From: Thuidium tamariscinum
Lineage: Eukaryota > Streptophyta > Bryopsida > Hypnales > Thuidiaceae
Direction of reading: 5' to 3'
NCBI GenBank assembly: GCA_947034885.2
Contig: OX344751.2
Coordinates: forward strand, 6,696,001 to 6,760,000
Length of the DNA stretch: 64,000 nt
Notes under the pieces: generated by a model
The model's input: the letters and a program-made list of their open reading frames with translations, nothing else
What the model was told of the DNA's origin: nothing
Databases searched by the model: none
Position numbers and translations under genes: made by a program
Shown here: piece by piece, positions 34,720 through 48,585 of the stretch
Position numbering within the stretch: the stretch's first letter is position 1
How the letters are laid out: every line of letters starts with the position of its first letter

Positions 34720-37700
34720 TTTTTTTTTTAAATTCAAAATTTCAAATTAGTAGTGGTTGGTTGACTACACAAGGAATAGTTTTGGAAAACAAATTTGAAA
34801 CAATTTTTTTTAGATCTCTAAAAAACCATCATATGCAAAAATTCAAGTTAAATTGAAGTTAAAAGTTAAGGGATAAGGGTCGATGAAGTATACAAAGTTT
34901 TCTTAAGGCTAAAGTATTTTCATCTAGTATCATTTCTTGTTACAAAGGTCTAATTTTCTTAAATTTTATATTTTTGAAAATGCCATGAAACTGAATTTAA
35001 TCTAGAATTGATAAATTTAGACTATAGTTTCTTGTCTTCAAAACGACAATGACTTGGTTAATTTAGCCATTGAACTAGAAATTAAATTTGAAGTTAAAAT
35101 TTGACATACCATTGTATAAATGCAATCTTCAACAAAATACACACATAGATCTATAGCTAAGAAGGTAAAATGAACTAATGTTTAAGCACCCATTAGTATA
35201 AAACTAGTATAAAAGTTAAGAACCATTTGTGCTCTCCTTCTATGCATGTCAAAGGTGAACATGAAAGCATTCTTAGTTAGCAATTCTTTCAAAGTAGTTC
35301 TTTGTGAATAAATATTGTTAATCACTTTAGAAGAATGTACATGAATGAAAACGCTTCCTATATTACCCCCTTCTAGTTTGTGGTACTAGATATATGAAAA
35401 AATCTTTGAAAATTAGTAGAGTAAAGTAGTTTTACAAAGTGGAATACTAGAAATGGATGTGACATATAGAAAACATTGGTTTCACCCCAATTGAGGCATT
35501 GTTTGCTTGAGTATTAGAAAAATTGAAAGTAGGCAAGGGAAATTGACAAAGAATACACTTAGGCAACATACAAATTTAGTAAACACTCCTTGAGACATTG
35601 CTTCACATCAATAAAGTTGACTTAAAATTTTTTTTTTGATAGTTCACTTTATTGATAGTATGTTTTGTAAGGTTTATTGAAGCATGCTTTAGAGGTGAAT
35701 ATTTCTTGAATCATATTTTTCATAAATATTTTATAGAACAATGTCATCAAAGGAGTGCAATACTTGTTCATTTTTTGAAATTGATAGAATTTTTTCTTTT
35801 AATAGTCCCAATGGCCTTATATAGATTATTTGAAGTTGCAAAAATCTTTTTTTTTTCCTTTTCAACATGCCCTAGGGAAGTTTTTAGATTCAATTCTTTT
35901 TGTAGTTGAAGTGAAAGGTTTATATCAAGGTTTATTTTCATTACTACAAAAGAAGGTTTACTTACTTTAACTTCATACTTTCTATACTATAGTGAAAGTA
36001 AAGTATAATTATTTTCATGTAGCGCTTATATATCAATACCAAAATTTATGATTTTCCAAATAATTATTTGTATTTCATGTTTGAGGTTTTAATTAATTTT
36101 CATTACTTTCTTTAATTCTTGTTTTATATCAAATGTTGTTTTTTAATGAAAATTAGTACATCGATTGTTTTTTGTTACCCTAAAGTACATTTTGTTTCAC
36201 ATTAATATTGATGAGATGTTATAGTGTGTGCTTACTATGAATGTTAGAATTTGTTATTATAGAACAAACTATATCATTCTTACACTTTGAGATGTAAAGT
36301 AAATTTTGATAAAGTATTCAACAAAGTATTCAACAATCATATATTCACTACAAATTTATTTGAGAATATTGCTAATATTGTTGATAGGAAGCTTTGCTAA
36401 AATATTTTATGAACTAATCTTACAACATGTGAAATGTTTAAAAGTCTCTTGATGTTGAAGTTATGTTTGTTAGTATTTGAATAAGAAAATATCTTGCTTG
36501 TACTATACTATTGTATTGTACAACTTGTTATATGGTAAGATCCTTGGAAGTACTCTTTTATTTTATACTTTTCTATTTTATTACAATTTATATACGAATG
36601 TTGCAACTTTTATATAGCTATATTTACAAAATATATGTTTTTAAAATAATTATTGTATTGAATATTTGAATAGTAAGGAAATTAGAATTTGTAATTTGCA
36701 TATATAGAATAGGAGAGAAGGTAAGGTCTCAAGTATAAAAGAAGAAAGCCAAATAATAAAAAAACATGACTTGGATGGAAATTTCTAAGAGACACAAATG
36801 GGTTTTTTCTAATAAGTGCTTTATATGAAAATTTAAAAGACCTCCTAATGTTCATTAGATTGAAAATGTGCATAAATATTTTAAGAAGTTGCTACTATAT
36901 GCACCAATTTTGGAAAAGAAGTCTTAATTTAAAGTCCATTTGTAAAAACATTTCAATGTATAGTATATGTTGTAAAGAGTTAGATCATTCATCTAATGTT
37001 TATAAATTAAAAATAAATTTATTGAATATGCGCTTGTAACAGTTGTAAGTTTCTTCAAACAATATTCAAATCTTTTTTCACATTCAAAAATGTGAAATAT
37101 TAAAAGTGAATCACATTAAGTTATACATATGTTGCAATGAAGTAAATCTAAAGTTTATTGAGTGAAGGAGTACAATTTTAAAAATGAGTGCTAAAATTTT
37201 GAGTAAATAAAACCTCTTCTTTAATGTATTGATTCTATGAGGATTATCTTTCGTTTTCTTTTCATCAATGTGCATTTCACTTGTAGTTACTTAATTAAAT
37301 AATTGAATTGATTAGCTTAAAGAAGGCAAAAATAAATGCCATTCGTTGTAGAGAGATGAAGAGATCCAACCATGACTTTCGAATATTCACATTTAGATAT
37401 TGCTACATATATGAAGAAATTGACTTCTTAATATTAATTCATTAAATTTAGATTTTTAAATTTAGATTTATATTCAAACTTATGAAAATTTTATTGCATG
37501 TAGCATGTTTTAACATAATGCATGAAGATGCTATTTTCATGCTAATGACTTGCATAGTATATAGTATGATTACTAAGCATTTGAAACAACATTTTTTGGT
37601 TAAAATGCATAGGAGAGAGAAGACAAAGTTGGACTTAAGAACAGTCGTTATATGAGTATGTCAATGATACAAAATTATAATTATAATATTGATGTGGATG

Positions 37701-39640
37701 TAGATGATGTCACATTTTTTTTTCATTTAATTCAATACTAATGGTAAGTGTTATTTTTTGTTTTTCTATATCTACTTTTTTTTTATTATGATAGTTCTAA
37801 AGTAAATTAAATCATTATAGTAGTTGTAAAATATAATAAATATCTATTAAATTGAGACCCTTCTATAAAATAAAACTTTTATATGTCAAGATCAAAAATA
37901 ATAAATGCCTACTAAACTTTATTTGACAAATCAAATGTATGTTTTATAATATACATGACAATAGAAAGTGCATTTTGAATTTTTATAAACCACATAAGCA
38001 TGTTGTATGCAACTCTATGTTGGTAAATGCCTTCACTCTTCTTTCTTTTTGGTACTTTTAAATTATGACCTTTCTAATTTTGTAATAAAGCATCACATAA
38101 AATAATCTTAAATTTTAAGCACATAATTAAAAGTCTCTTGTGGTGATTTACTTATAAAAACTTTTAGTATAAAATGTACATATTTATCATTGTAATGTTA
38201 AAAAAAAAAGTGAGTACTTAGTACTCTCACTTATATGATTTATTTTAGCACCAATAAAATGCTTTCAATTAATTCATGACTATGATGTTTTTAATATGCA
38301 TGATGTATTTCAAATGAAAAAAAAAAGTTGGAATGAAAATTCAAAAAGCCTCATTTTTACTGAGCAACATCAACAATAAGCTCGGGGGGTTCACACCCCT
38401 TATCTTTTGGTAATCACGTGCGATAATGGGGTATTTAATGGGGGGGGGTATTTATGTCCTTCTCATTTTTTTCCCCTCCCTATTAGTAGAAATAAAGCTA
38501 CCGGAGTGTATTTTAGAGTACCCTATTTTTTTTTGTAAATTCTTTGAAGGACTAATTTTGAACACCCTATTTTTTTTCTACATTTCATAATTACAAAATA
38601 CTGAGAATATCAAAAACATTGTATACAAGGAAACATGTCAGCTTCAAGGATTTTGATGAACTAAGAACATGGTGAAACGCACCGCATATGCTATCTATGT
38701 GCCACTGAAGAGTTTGAAAATCAAAAATCAAAGCTACAACTATTTATATTTCACCATTTATAAGAAAACAAAGCACACAATAGAGAAATTAAACTATAGT
38801 AGACAATCCTAATGCAATATCTAAAACCAATTTTAAGACACAAGAGCATATTCACATTCATTTATATAATAAGAAAACTTAGGGAATTTAATAAGCCAAT
38901 TGTGTTTAAAAACACAAGTATCAATAAGTCTGCAAATCCATTCTAACATCTAAAATGAAGAAGTTCAAGGACCTCTTGCTCTCAAATCAACTATTATGGT
39001 AGGAAGCTCACACGGAGGTTCATAAACTATATAGGCTTTTGTATCTACCTAATAGGAGGGTCTGAATTGGATAGCTCATTGTGAGAAAATTCATTGTGGA
39101 TTATATTGAAGCATGCTAAGATTTGATTTTTACTATATGAATGGATGGTTTTAGAGTTACAATGGATTCAATCCTAACTAAGTGTACTTATAGGTGTCTA
39201 CTAATTTTATTCAAAATAAAAAATGGTTGTTAAACTACCTTCTTTCAAATGTTAAATTGTTTTGAAATAATGATTAATTGAATAATTCATTTCAGTTTTT
39301 GAATGGGACACATTTAGAAACCATTTCTAGTGTTTTTTACATGTTGCATTACTAGTTTTTGAACCAAACCAGATTTTTTTAGAAACTGTGCATGTATAGG
39401 TTTTCAAGGCTTACTGATCTCAAATAGGGTCCTATGACAAATTGTGTTTGAAAATTCATAATTAATTCAATTTTTCTTCAAAAAAAAAATGAAACAACTT
39501 GTATTAGATTCCTCATCTATTTCTCCTTGACTGAAAAATAAACTAAAAATATTTCCATCTAAAGACATACACAAAAAAGGCAAATCAACTCTTAATTTAA
39601 ATAAGTGGAATCTTAGCCTCCTACCATGCATACATGGCTA

Positions 39641-39770
39641 ACACACTTGTCACAATCATGAATCCCAAAAAAATTTAAAAAGAAATACAAGATCTGAATG
39701 AGTCACACACTTGTCACAATCATGAATGAATCCCAAAAAATTTTAAAAAGAAATGCAAGCTGTGAATGTT
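39641..39770. repeat. Tandem duplication, unit about 64 bp
   Basis: ACACACTTGTCACAATCATG starts both units (39641 and 39705), followed by AATCCCAAAAAA, TTTAAAAAGAAAT and a CTGTGAATG or CTGAATGAG end. The second copy has a 4-base extra repeat (AATG). The high similarity suggests a fairly recent event. Confidence 0.8.
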
Positions 39771-39865
39771 AACTCACTGAGCTCCAATAAAAATTACAGT
39801 ATATAGGTACTGCATTGGCAATCTTCACCAGTTCACCCTCATTAAAATTTAGCTGTCTTACAGCT

Positions 39866-39955
39866 TATTGCATCTCAACTGCCTAACTGAATACCAATTG
39901 CGTAATTGGATCCTGGCTGTCTAATTGGATTCCACCTGCCTAATTGAAATTGAGG
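39866..39955. repeat. Short tandem array, unit about 20 bp
   Basis: Four imperfect units are built on CTGCCTAATTGGATTCC. No further meaning is apparent. Confidence 0.6.
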
Positions 39956-41889
39956 GTATATATTGTAGCCACCTACCAAAGGAAGTAATTTATAAACTCA
40001 ACCTACTAAGTACTTTCGGGAGAATCCCATATTTGCCATCCTATTTTTTTTCTACGGCTTAAAAAAGGTAGGAATTTCTCACCACCCTATTTTATTTATA
40101 AAGACAAACAAGATATTTTACCTATGCTATAGTAGATATACGGAAAGTATAAATTTTTCCTTCCATGAATTAAATTGACCCTATTTTTTATCTCACGACA
40201 CTTTCTACTGCACCGGTAGTTTTCCCCCCGAGACAATAAGTTACAAGAGAACTCTATTGGTAATGTATGAGTGAAAAATAGGAGCACTTTCATAGGATAC
40301 AATTAATGTTGTTATTTTTATATACATTCCATTCGTATATTATTTATGCAAAATTATTTTGATTAGTCATAATTATCATTCGAATCATTTTTTAATTTTT
40401 AATTTGATGAATTATATTTATGAACTATAAAATCAACCTTTAAAATAGTGAACACTATATTTGCATCATTATACTTAAGTTTATTCTTCAATTGAATACT
40501 ATTCTTTAAACTATTATTGAAATTTAGAAAGCAATAACAATGTTTGAGGCTATTGAACTACTTAGCCATTGAAATATAAATCACTTACAATCAGAATGTC
40601 AAAGTATCTTCTAAATTTGAATGTATGATCTAGCCAATTGATCTTTAAAATCTTATGTGCAATTTTTGAATCATACAAGACCATTACCAATTTTGCAAAG
40701 TTTATTTTTTTGATCAATTTGTTTATTGTTAATGTTATATAAGTAGTCATTGCAACTACTGTCACACCTCTTTACTTTCTTGATGATTATCTCTTCATTA
40801 TTTTTGAGCAACTATTACAATTTGGTACCACCATGATCAAATTGATATTTACCTACTAGTTGAATAGCCTTGTTGCAAATCATATAAGACCATAACTTTA
40901 AACTTGTATATTTAAACGTAATGAAATTTGGTACTTATGAAAGATATCTTTGGTTCAAACCCTCTATACAAATATAGGCTTTCAAAATGTGAATCTCCAT
41001 TTAAAGTAGGATGATTGTTTTAAAATGCTATCTTACTAAAATTTGCTAGTTGATTCTTTAGGGGTTCAACTATGAGGTAAAAAAACAAAGTCATAAATCT
41101 TTAAGCTTAAATTTTTAAAATTTAAATGTTTGATCAACCAACTAAAATTGATGAAACCAACAAAAATGCCATAAATAGTTTATTAAACTCAAATAACTTT
41201 GGTTTCTTCACATGAAAATGACACTTGTATTATTGAAATTTTTTTAATTTTTTAATTTTTTATTATATATTTTAAGATTATAGAATATAGACTAACTTTC
41301 CGACACTTCTATTGGCAATATTTCACTAGCTTCAATCTTATGGTACTACACAACTTGAAGATTGTTAATGTCTTTAATTCCTCAACTCCTTAAGAACTAA
41401 GTGTTCAAATTTCAAACAATAAATGGATGCATACACATTCCATGCACTCAAAGATGTATTTTTTCATCCACAAATTGTTTTGTAGATTTTTGAAGTAGTT
41501 ATTAGAAATGTATTTTGATATTAATTTTGAAAATTTTTCTTTGAAAATATTTTGTCATTCAAAAAGTATTGGTATATTTGGACTAAAAAATAAAAATTTA
41601 AGTAAAAAAATAACCGCTTACAATTTACTTGAATAAATAATTATAATAAAAGAGTTTTAAAATAATTAAATTTAGAACTTAATATCTTGAAACATTTAAA
41701 AAATTTATAAATTAAATTTTTTTAAAAATCAATTTTAGAAGGAATTTTCAATTTTAGGTTTCAAATTTTATTGAATGTGTAGTGATTGACTTAATCATAT
41801 ATAGATACAATCTATAAATCACATTTTATAACTCTTGTGTGAGACCCATTATTAAATTATTATTCTAAATTGCATATTATAGTGAATCA

Positions 41890-42180
41890 TTAGATAAAAT
41901 TTGGCTCCTCAAAGAACCATTTCAGGCTAGTTCTCCTTGTTGTTCCCAAAGTAGTGAGAAAATGGTTGACAACAGTCAACCAAAATAAATACAAAAATAA
42001 ATAAGTAAATAATTTTTGGGCCAGTAAAATTGAAAAAAAAGTCGAAAAAAAAATTTGCAAAAAAAATAAAATCTGACATGGTAGTCATTCAACCACATCA
42101 ACTTTTTGCTAATGTGTAATTCCCACAGTATTTGACTACATGGGAACTCGCAATCTTCTTTGGGATGAAATCTCCTCTAA
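41890..42180. mobile_element. Short TIR element (MITE), family 2, copy c (diverged)
   Basis: The ends are TTAGATAAAATTTGG and (complement) TTAGAGGAGATTTCATC. The interior matches copy d: CTGACATGGTAGTC then CAACCACATCAAC on the right, as in CTGACGTGGCAGTCGC then GACCACATCAGC at 48480, and GGGAACTCGCAATCT against GGGAACTCGCAGTCT. This is the oldest-looking copy of the family. Confidence 0.6.
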
Positions 42181-43613
42181 TGCTTTATACTTTTGAAAAT
42201 TTGGACTCTCTTGTCGTCTTTAAGAAGTCAAATACATTTGTAGAATATTTACAATGAATGATCTCAAAGTCTATATTGTACAATTGAAAAAGAACTAACA
42301 CAAGAATCTACCAACAATTAGATGGATGGAAAAAACAAAATAATTCATATGTACTTTCAAGGATCATATCTATGTTCACCTATTGTTTACTCTTTGAACA
42401 TTTGGTCTTTTAAAGTTTAAGTAATATTAAAGCTTATTAATTTTCTCTTCCATCTTACTTTTACTAATATTCAATAGATTATTATAAAGTAGTCTAAATA
42501 ACAAAGAATTATTTTTTTTTGCTCTTCACTAAAATAAACCATCAAACTTTGATTTTTTATTACCTTCATTTTTATTTACTAGACATTTTGATACCCTAGT
42601 ATTTTGTAATCTACTTAATCAAGTTTCTAAGACTTCTTCTACATTTTTTCATATGATCAAACCTAGTGGTCAAAGTTTGAAAAACATAATCCTAAAATCA
42701 CATGCTAGAATTGATGGGATGATATTTTTCAAAAAATATATTGTTAAAAAATATACAATTTTTAAAATTTTTAATGTTTGTAGAACAACAATTGTTAACT
42801 TTAATTAATTAATTAGCAAAGAATACCACTCTCATTGCTATAAACAATAATCTAGCTTAGTTAGATAGATATACTACAACTAATTAAGTGACAATAAAAC
42901 TATTTGTAATATTAGCTATTAAATAGGTCATAAATAATATAGGAGTAAGACGTATAATCAATCAATTAAATACCACCACTCTTCCACCTAATTCCACAAA
43001 GTATGTAAAGTAATGTACTTTGAGTAAGTAATTAGATGCTATTGTTGAATAATAATACCAAGTTCACATTTAATTATAAACAATTTAAGGTTGATTAATC
43101 CCTAATTGCCTAAGCGACCATATATGGTTGTATAGAAAATTTCAACCCAAATCTAAATAAACTATTAAATTCCTTTGACCGTTTTGAAATTTTTTTCGAG
43201 CAATTTTTAGTTTTAACTATTGAAAATTTTCATTTTTCACAAGAAATTTTTTTTTTCATTATTTAAAGGTCTTCAAAGGCATATATGAAACCTTAGAAGA
43301 AATGGTCAAGTGTGGAAGTTGATGTTAATAATTTGAACTAAATAAGATTGCATAAAGTGAAATTTTTTATGTTGTGTTCAATGAAATGATTTTACTTGAC
43401 TCATTGTATTGTAGGACTTCAATTGATTAATTTTATAGCACTTGTGATAGCACATCTTGAGTACAAAGACAATCAACGTGTAAGAATAATTTCTTTCCTA
43501 ATTGTGTTTGGTATCAATACTATATGTTTTGTTTAAGAGAAAGTACTTAGAATTTTCTTGAACAAATTTGGATCTTTGTCTTGATGTTTACATTCCTTGT
43601 CTTTGAGATGCAG

Positions 43614-44658
43614 ATCTTACTCCAAATCCCTTAAGAATATTGTTGAAGTGGTTGAGAATATGAATAGGTGAGTTGTGTTATGTCTAGTTTGCAATTTGAA
43701 AATGAGAATAGATTTCTCCATTGATTTTGTTGGGAGTTTTGGTGTTTTTTTAACATGAGCTAAGGTGAAACATTGGTGGTCTTTAGAAAAATGAAGAAAC
43801 AACAAGAAATCATTTCTAAGTTGATGCTAAAGAATGTGAGCTTGAAGGAAGGGTTAGCCACAAAGGAAGCCTTGGCCGTGAAGGAAAGAGAGATGGGGTT
43901 GGAGATGCTTGGAACGGAATAGGTAACCAAGCGTAAGCGAATTTACAATTCTCCTCTTAGTGTAGAGAGAGCATGTGATGGTTGTATATGATTAGATGTT
44001 AGTTCTTTGGGCGTGTATAGATCTCTATTATATGGAGGTTTTAACTTGTATTTTGAAAGTATAGAGGATTCTCCAAGAGACATAGGAGTTGAATCTAAAG
44101 TTGAAGAAATAGAGGAAGAAAAACTAGTGGAAGAAATAAAAAATGAAGTAAGAAAGGTTGAGGTTGAGACAATACTTAAGAAGAAGGTATGGACAAATGA
44201 AGAAAAGAAGGCTTATAAAGAGGGACTTCAAAGATTTCAAAGTAAATGGAAAGATATAAAAAAATGCTTATCCAAAAGGATTACAGGAAAGGACTACTAC
44301 GGCAATCAAAGACTACCATCCACTAGTAGAAACCCCCGTTTAATATGACAAGGCCTAATTTTTCTTGATGGATTTTGCTAGGCATCAAAAGTAACAACCC
44401 GTGTTTTTATGTCAACAAAAATGTTCAACACAACATCAATGTTGATATAAAAACATGGGTTGTTACTTTTGATGCCTAGCAAAATCCGTCAAGAAAAATT
44501 AGGCCTTGTCACATTAAACGGGGGTTTAGACTAGTGATCGCAATCACAATGGATCAAAAAAGCCAAAGAAAAAAAGCAGTAAAAAAGACAACAATGAGGA
44601 GGAGTTAATCTTAGAGATGAATAGAATTGTGATTTTTTATAGGGAGAAGAATATTTAG
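43614..44658 (+). pseudogene. Broken Myb/SANT-like host gene with a coiled-coil region
   Basis: Two exon-like pieces in compatible phase are visible: 43614-43667 (SKSLKNIVEVVENMNR, then donor GTGAGT) and from 43787 (after CTTTAG) reading KMKKQQEIISKLMLKNVSLK, a Lys/Glu-rich probable coiled coil. The same frame continues with stops at 43920 and 43989, through an acidic segment (EEIEEEKLVEEIKNEVRKVE), into KKVWTNEEKKAYKEGLQRF and KWKDIKKCLSKR. The spacing of W, GL, F, W and the R after LSK is typical of a Myb/SANT repeat. The end of that helix (TTTAIKDYHRNH) lies in a shifted frame after about 13 extra bases at 44279-44291. A CACTA MITE (44321-44536) then splits it. The tail is Lys-rich. The retained intron argues against a processed copy. 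The parent gene was not identified; PIF/Harbinger elements also encode Myb-like proteins, so a transposon origin is possible. Confidence 0.55.
44321..44536. mobile_element. CACTA-type MITE hairpin, 216 bp, inside the Myb-like gene
   Basis: The ends are CACTAGTAGAAACCCCCGTT and (complement) CACTAGTCTAAACCCCCGTT. ATC at 44318-44320 and 44537-44539 is a perfect 3-bp duplication. The arms are nearly perfect complements of about 95 bases around a loop of about 20. It is a sibling of 18939-19156. Inserted in the Myb-like reading region, it would by itself have broken that gene. Confidence 0.9.
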
Positions 44659-47600
44659 TTTTTGTATTTCAAAACAATTTTGAAATTTTTCTAACTAAGA
44701 CTTTCTAAATTATTAAATTTTAAAGAGGTGGTGGATAGGAGTGGTTAATGTTTTGTAGTTATCAGAGTGGAGCTATAGAGTAGCAAAATATTTTGATTTA
44801 AGTGGACTTACTAGAAGAGAGCTAATCTTGATCATTATGTCTTGAGCTATTTGAACTTTTTAGTTTTAGTTCTTACACTTGAGAATCTATATGGGAGCCT
44901 TGTTTGACAAGACTCTTTTGAGTGCAAATTCTAGTCTAAGGAACCCTAATAGTAGATAATTGGATATCGATACCTTGCGATAGTAGTTGCTATACCTCCT
45001 CCCCATCAACTAGTCAAACAACTGTTTCTTTAAATGTAGATGGGGTAGTATGCGTCAATACAAATTTGAGAGAAATAAACATGCACACCAAAATACTAAT
45101 AAGAATTAAACTCTAACTTGATAGCCACTACCTCCACAAATCAAAAAAACAAACAAACTATCAACCAAACCCTCACAATAGTGGTGATGGAAAGATAATG
45201 TGGATCTTTTTACATCTCACTAGTGACAATAGTGAACAATGGAGCAACATTGAGAACAAGAGAAGGTGTGGTGTTAATTAATTTTGCTCAATGATCAACA
45301 AAAGAACTAAGATGAATTGAACTATAACACTCAATGAACTTGATGTTTAATGCAACACAATGCTTTAAAAAAAAATCTAACCTACATTGAAAATTGTAGA
45401 ATCTATATTTCAATTCCCTAACAAGTTGGACATATTTATCCATTTACAAATTGAAAAAATTCAACATGAAATGCATAACAAGGACTACACAAAGTAGAAT
45501 TAAACAAGTTATTCGTGTGTATGTTTGAAACTTTTATTGTAGGAAATATTTTGGAGATGTAGTCCTAGTCTAACACATAATTATTTAGATGCATTGCCTT
45601 CCTATCTTCTCTATCAAGGACATGATCAAGCTCGTGATAAAGACAAAGGCTTATATGTAAAGAAGCAATTCATGTTTCACATTTTCAACAACAAGTGATA
45701 GCTTACAATATTGCATCTTCTCTAGGCTAGTACTTGCCTTCAATTTTTCCTACAATTTTTCTAATTAGAAGTATTGCTATAGAAATAGTAGGTTTTAAGA
45801 AGCATTTGATTCCATGTTTTGATTTACTATTCCATATGGCCATAAGAATGATTTTGAACACATTTTATACATTGTTCTATCTCAGTTTCAACATTGTTTT
45901 ATTTCCATTATTCTATTTCCATTGATTTGCTTTTATTGTGCTCCAAATTTTTTAATCTTTGCTTCTAAATATATCACTAATATATAAAGACTACAATACC
46001 AAGTTTGTAAAGCTCACACATTATTTGTGTTTTTTTAATATCTCTCAGTTACAATTGCATGGACATACTTGTTTCTCCTCAAATATGTGAAAGTTAGAAA
46101 ATATTGTTATGCACAAATATTGAAAAAAGTTGAGCATAAAATGATACACAATTGCATAAGGATAAACACTAGCTCTTATGCAAAAGTCAAAAGAAATTCT
46201 TCTAAAATTGCATTGTTGGTCATTTAAAAATCATTATAACTTTGATTGATTTTAATTAAATTTAAGTAAATGAAACTAATTTATCACACATGTCAATGCA
46301 AGCTCTACCACAACTAAAAGTTATTACCACTACCATTAATTTGCTATCTATATGTATGCTTTAACTTTGCCTTAAGAAATCCCTATTTAGAAAAAAACAA
46401 AAAATAATATCACTTATGAAAATCTTGAAAGATTATAATGTTTGATTATAAAGGTGTTAAAATTGCAAAAGTGATGTGAAGTCTTTTAATTATCTTTCTA
46501 CAAGTCAAATCTAAAAAGTTGGTGACTAAAAAATATGAGGTGAAAGCATTAGAGCCAATTTGGGGTCATGGAACACCACATGCTGTCCTACCAATGGAGA
46601 GTAAAGCTTGCCAATTTTACTTCATTTTTTGCTTTAGTACACAGCTTACCAATTTGACTTGATTTGAGTTCTAAGAAATTGTACCTATCCAAATGCTTTG
46701 AAAATGGTCCCAGTAGAAAGAATAAAATATTTGCATGATTTCACCATTAGAAATTTTAGCATGAAAGTGTTGATTTGAAGATTTTTGCAATTTTTAGTTA
46801 TAAAAAAAATTGTATTACAAGAATTGTAAGGTGGATTGTGTAATGAATTTGATAGCTTTTCAAGTGAAATTAAGGTTTTTGAAAGTACATTTTAGTGTAC
46901 TAACACTATTTGTATTTGTTTATGTCACCATTAATTCCAAAAAACTTTAATATACAAATTTCTAAAACATTGTGGGGGAGAGGTAGCTCATTAAAAATAG
47001 AAAACATACTGCATTTTTCTTGTTATAATCTCACAACTCCTTTGCAATTTTGCACTCAAAATTGGCTAGTAGACTAATATGCAAGCTATTAAAACATCTA
47101 TGCAGTTGGATTTTGAAAAAAGAAAAATTTGCTTCATTGGAGATTACTAGAAGCCAATGTTCTTTTTTCATAAGAAAAACACACTTGCCAAGGCTTAGGT
47201 ACTTAAGGGTTAAGATGTGGTTCAATAATGTTGGCTTAGGTGACTTAATTGTAAATGAATATTTTTCAAAATTATTTTTATTTTCAACCAATACTTCAAG
47301 TGATTTGAGAATGTTGAACTTGTATTTTTATAATTCATTAAATGGAATTATGATGGTAGTTGACTGATTTTGAACCTTTTTAAGATGGTCATAACCCCCA
47401 CCTACTAATGGTTTATATTTTAGGTTTGAAAATTTATATCAATTCAAATTATTGTTAGATTAATGTCATTCCACTTGTTATGTACTTATGTATGATAACC
47501 TCCTGGTACATATTGCAATTTATTGATTATTTAAAACATAATTGTTAGTAAGACTACAATGGAGCCCTAATATAGAAAAATCCTAATCTTTATGATTTAC

Positions 47601-48228
47601 AAATTTCAAGTTTGAAATATGATCCTTTGTATTATTCTATTGGAATATTAAAAAAATCCATTTTTATTTCTATTAATGTAAAATTGGAAATGTATTATAT
47701 TTACAAATTCAATCTTTTAAGAGCTAATGAGCTCTATTGATTTTATGATTTGGAATTTTTGTAAATTTTTTTTGGCATAAGTGCCAATCATCCTAATTTA
47801 CATGTGAAGTTTTATTTTGTGTCATTTTGATGAATATTGCAAATTAATATTTTAATATTTTTTTCTAATTTCACTGTCAATAGTGTCAAATCAAGGAGCT
47901 AAAAATATATTTTTGAAAAGATTAATTGATTTCATTAGATTGTTTAAAATGATACCTACACAAAAAATTTGAACTATTCAAAAATAAAAAACAAAACGTA
48001 TAGGATACACATTGCTTACAAGATAATTTTCATCATTAATTGGAATTGGTTCTTTTTAAAAGGTATGTTAGTACTTTTTAGGTTTCCATTTATTTTGAAC
48101 ATATTGACTAAAACACACAAGCTATGGAACATTTATGTTTTTTTTCTAAAAATTTTGAAAGACAAAATTTCACTTTTCTAAAAGATTAGAAAAACAAAAC
48201 TATTTTGAAGTTTAGGTACATTGAACCA
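44659..48228. other. AT-rich gene-free stretch
   Basis: Nothing recognised. The frames at 45734-45925, 47050-47367 and 47969-48181 are AT-biased and of no known family. Confidence 0.4.
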
Positions 48229-48585
48229 TAAGAGGATTTCTGGGCCCCCAAGAGACTGTTTCAGGGGTGTTCCCCGAAATTGTTCCCACTGCTGCAGACC
48301 AGCACCCTGCTGGTCTGAATTTTTGAATTTTGAAAAAAAAAATTAAAATTTTTTTTTCAAAGAACTTCAGAATGTATTATATAGAAAAAAAATGATTTAA
48401 AAAAATATTTTCTTTTTCAAAAAAATATTTAAAAAATATTTAATATTTAATTAAAATTAATAAAAAATTATTATTTTCTGACGTGGCAGTCGCTCGACCA
48501 CATCAGCATCGCGTTCCCAGCGTTCCCAATGCATTCCCAGCGTCTGGGAACTCGCAGTCTCTTACAGGAGCTGAAAATCCTCTTA
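48229..48585. mobile_element. Short TIR element (MITE), family 2, copy d
   Basis: The ends TAAGAGGATTTCTGGGCC and (complement) TAAGAGGATTTTCAGCTCC are inverted. GC-rich shoulders flank an A/T-only centre at about 48325-48475. The right shoulder carries three copies of a GCGTTCCCAG-like string. CTGACGTGGCAGTCGC matches copy c. Non-coding. Confidence 0.75.

Larger units (their letters stand above)
34720..41889. other. Long AT-rich gene-free stretch
   Basis: No gene is recognised in 7 kb. Visible structure is limited to a tandem duplication (39641-39770), a short 20-base tandem array (about 39866-39955), G runs near 38380 and 38442, and a pair of ACCCTATTTTTTTT motifs near 38515 and 38568. Open frames are short and low in complexity. 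Confidence 0.4.

Noticed and set aside
38375-40245. Possible large TIR element with CGGGGGG near both ends and ACCCTATTTTTTTT motifs
   Set aside because: The ends match only over short, low-complexity strings, the second motif is in direct and not inverted orientation, and no target duplication is seen.
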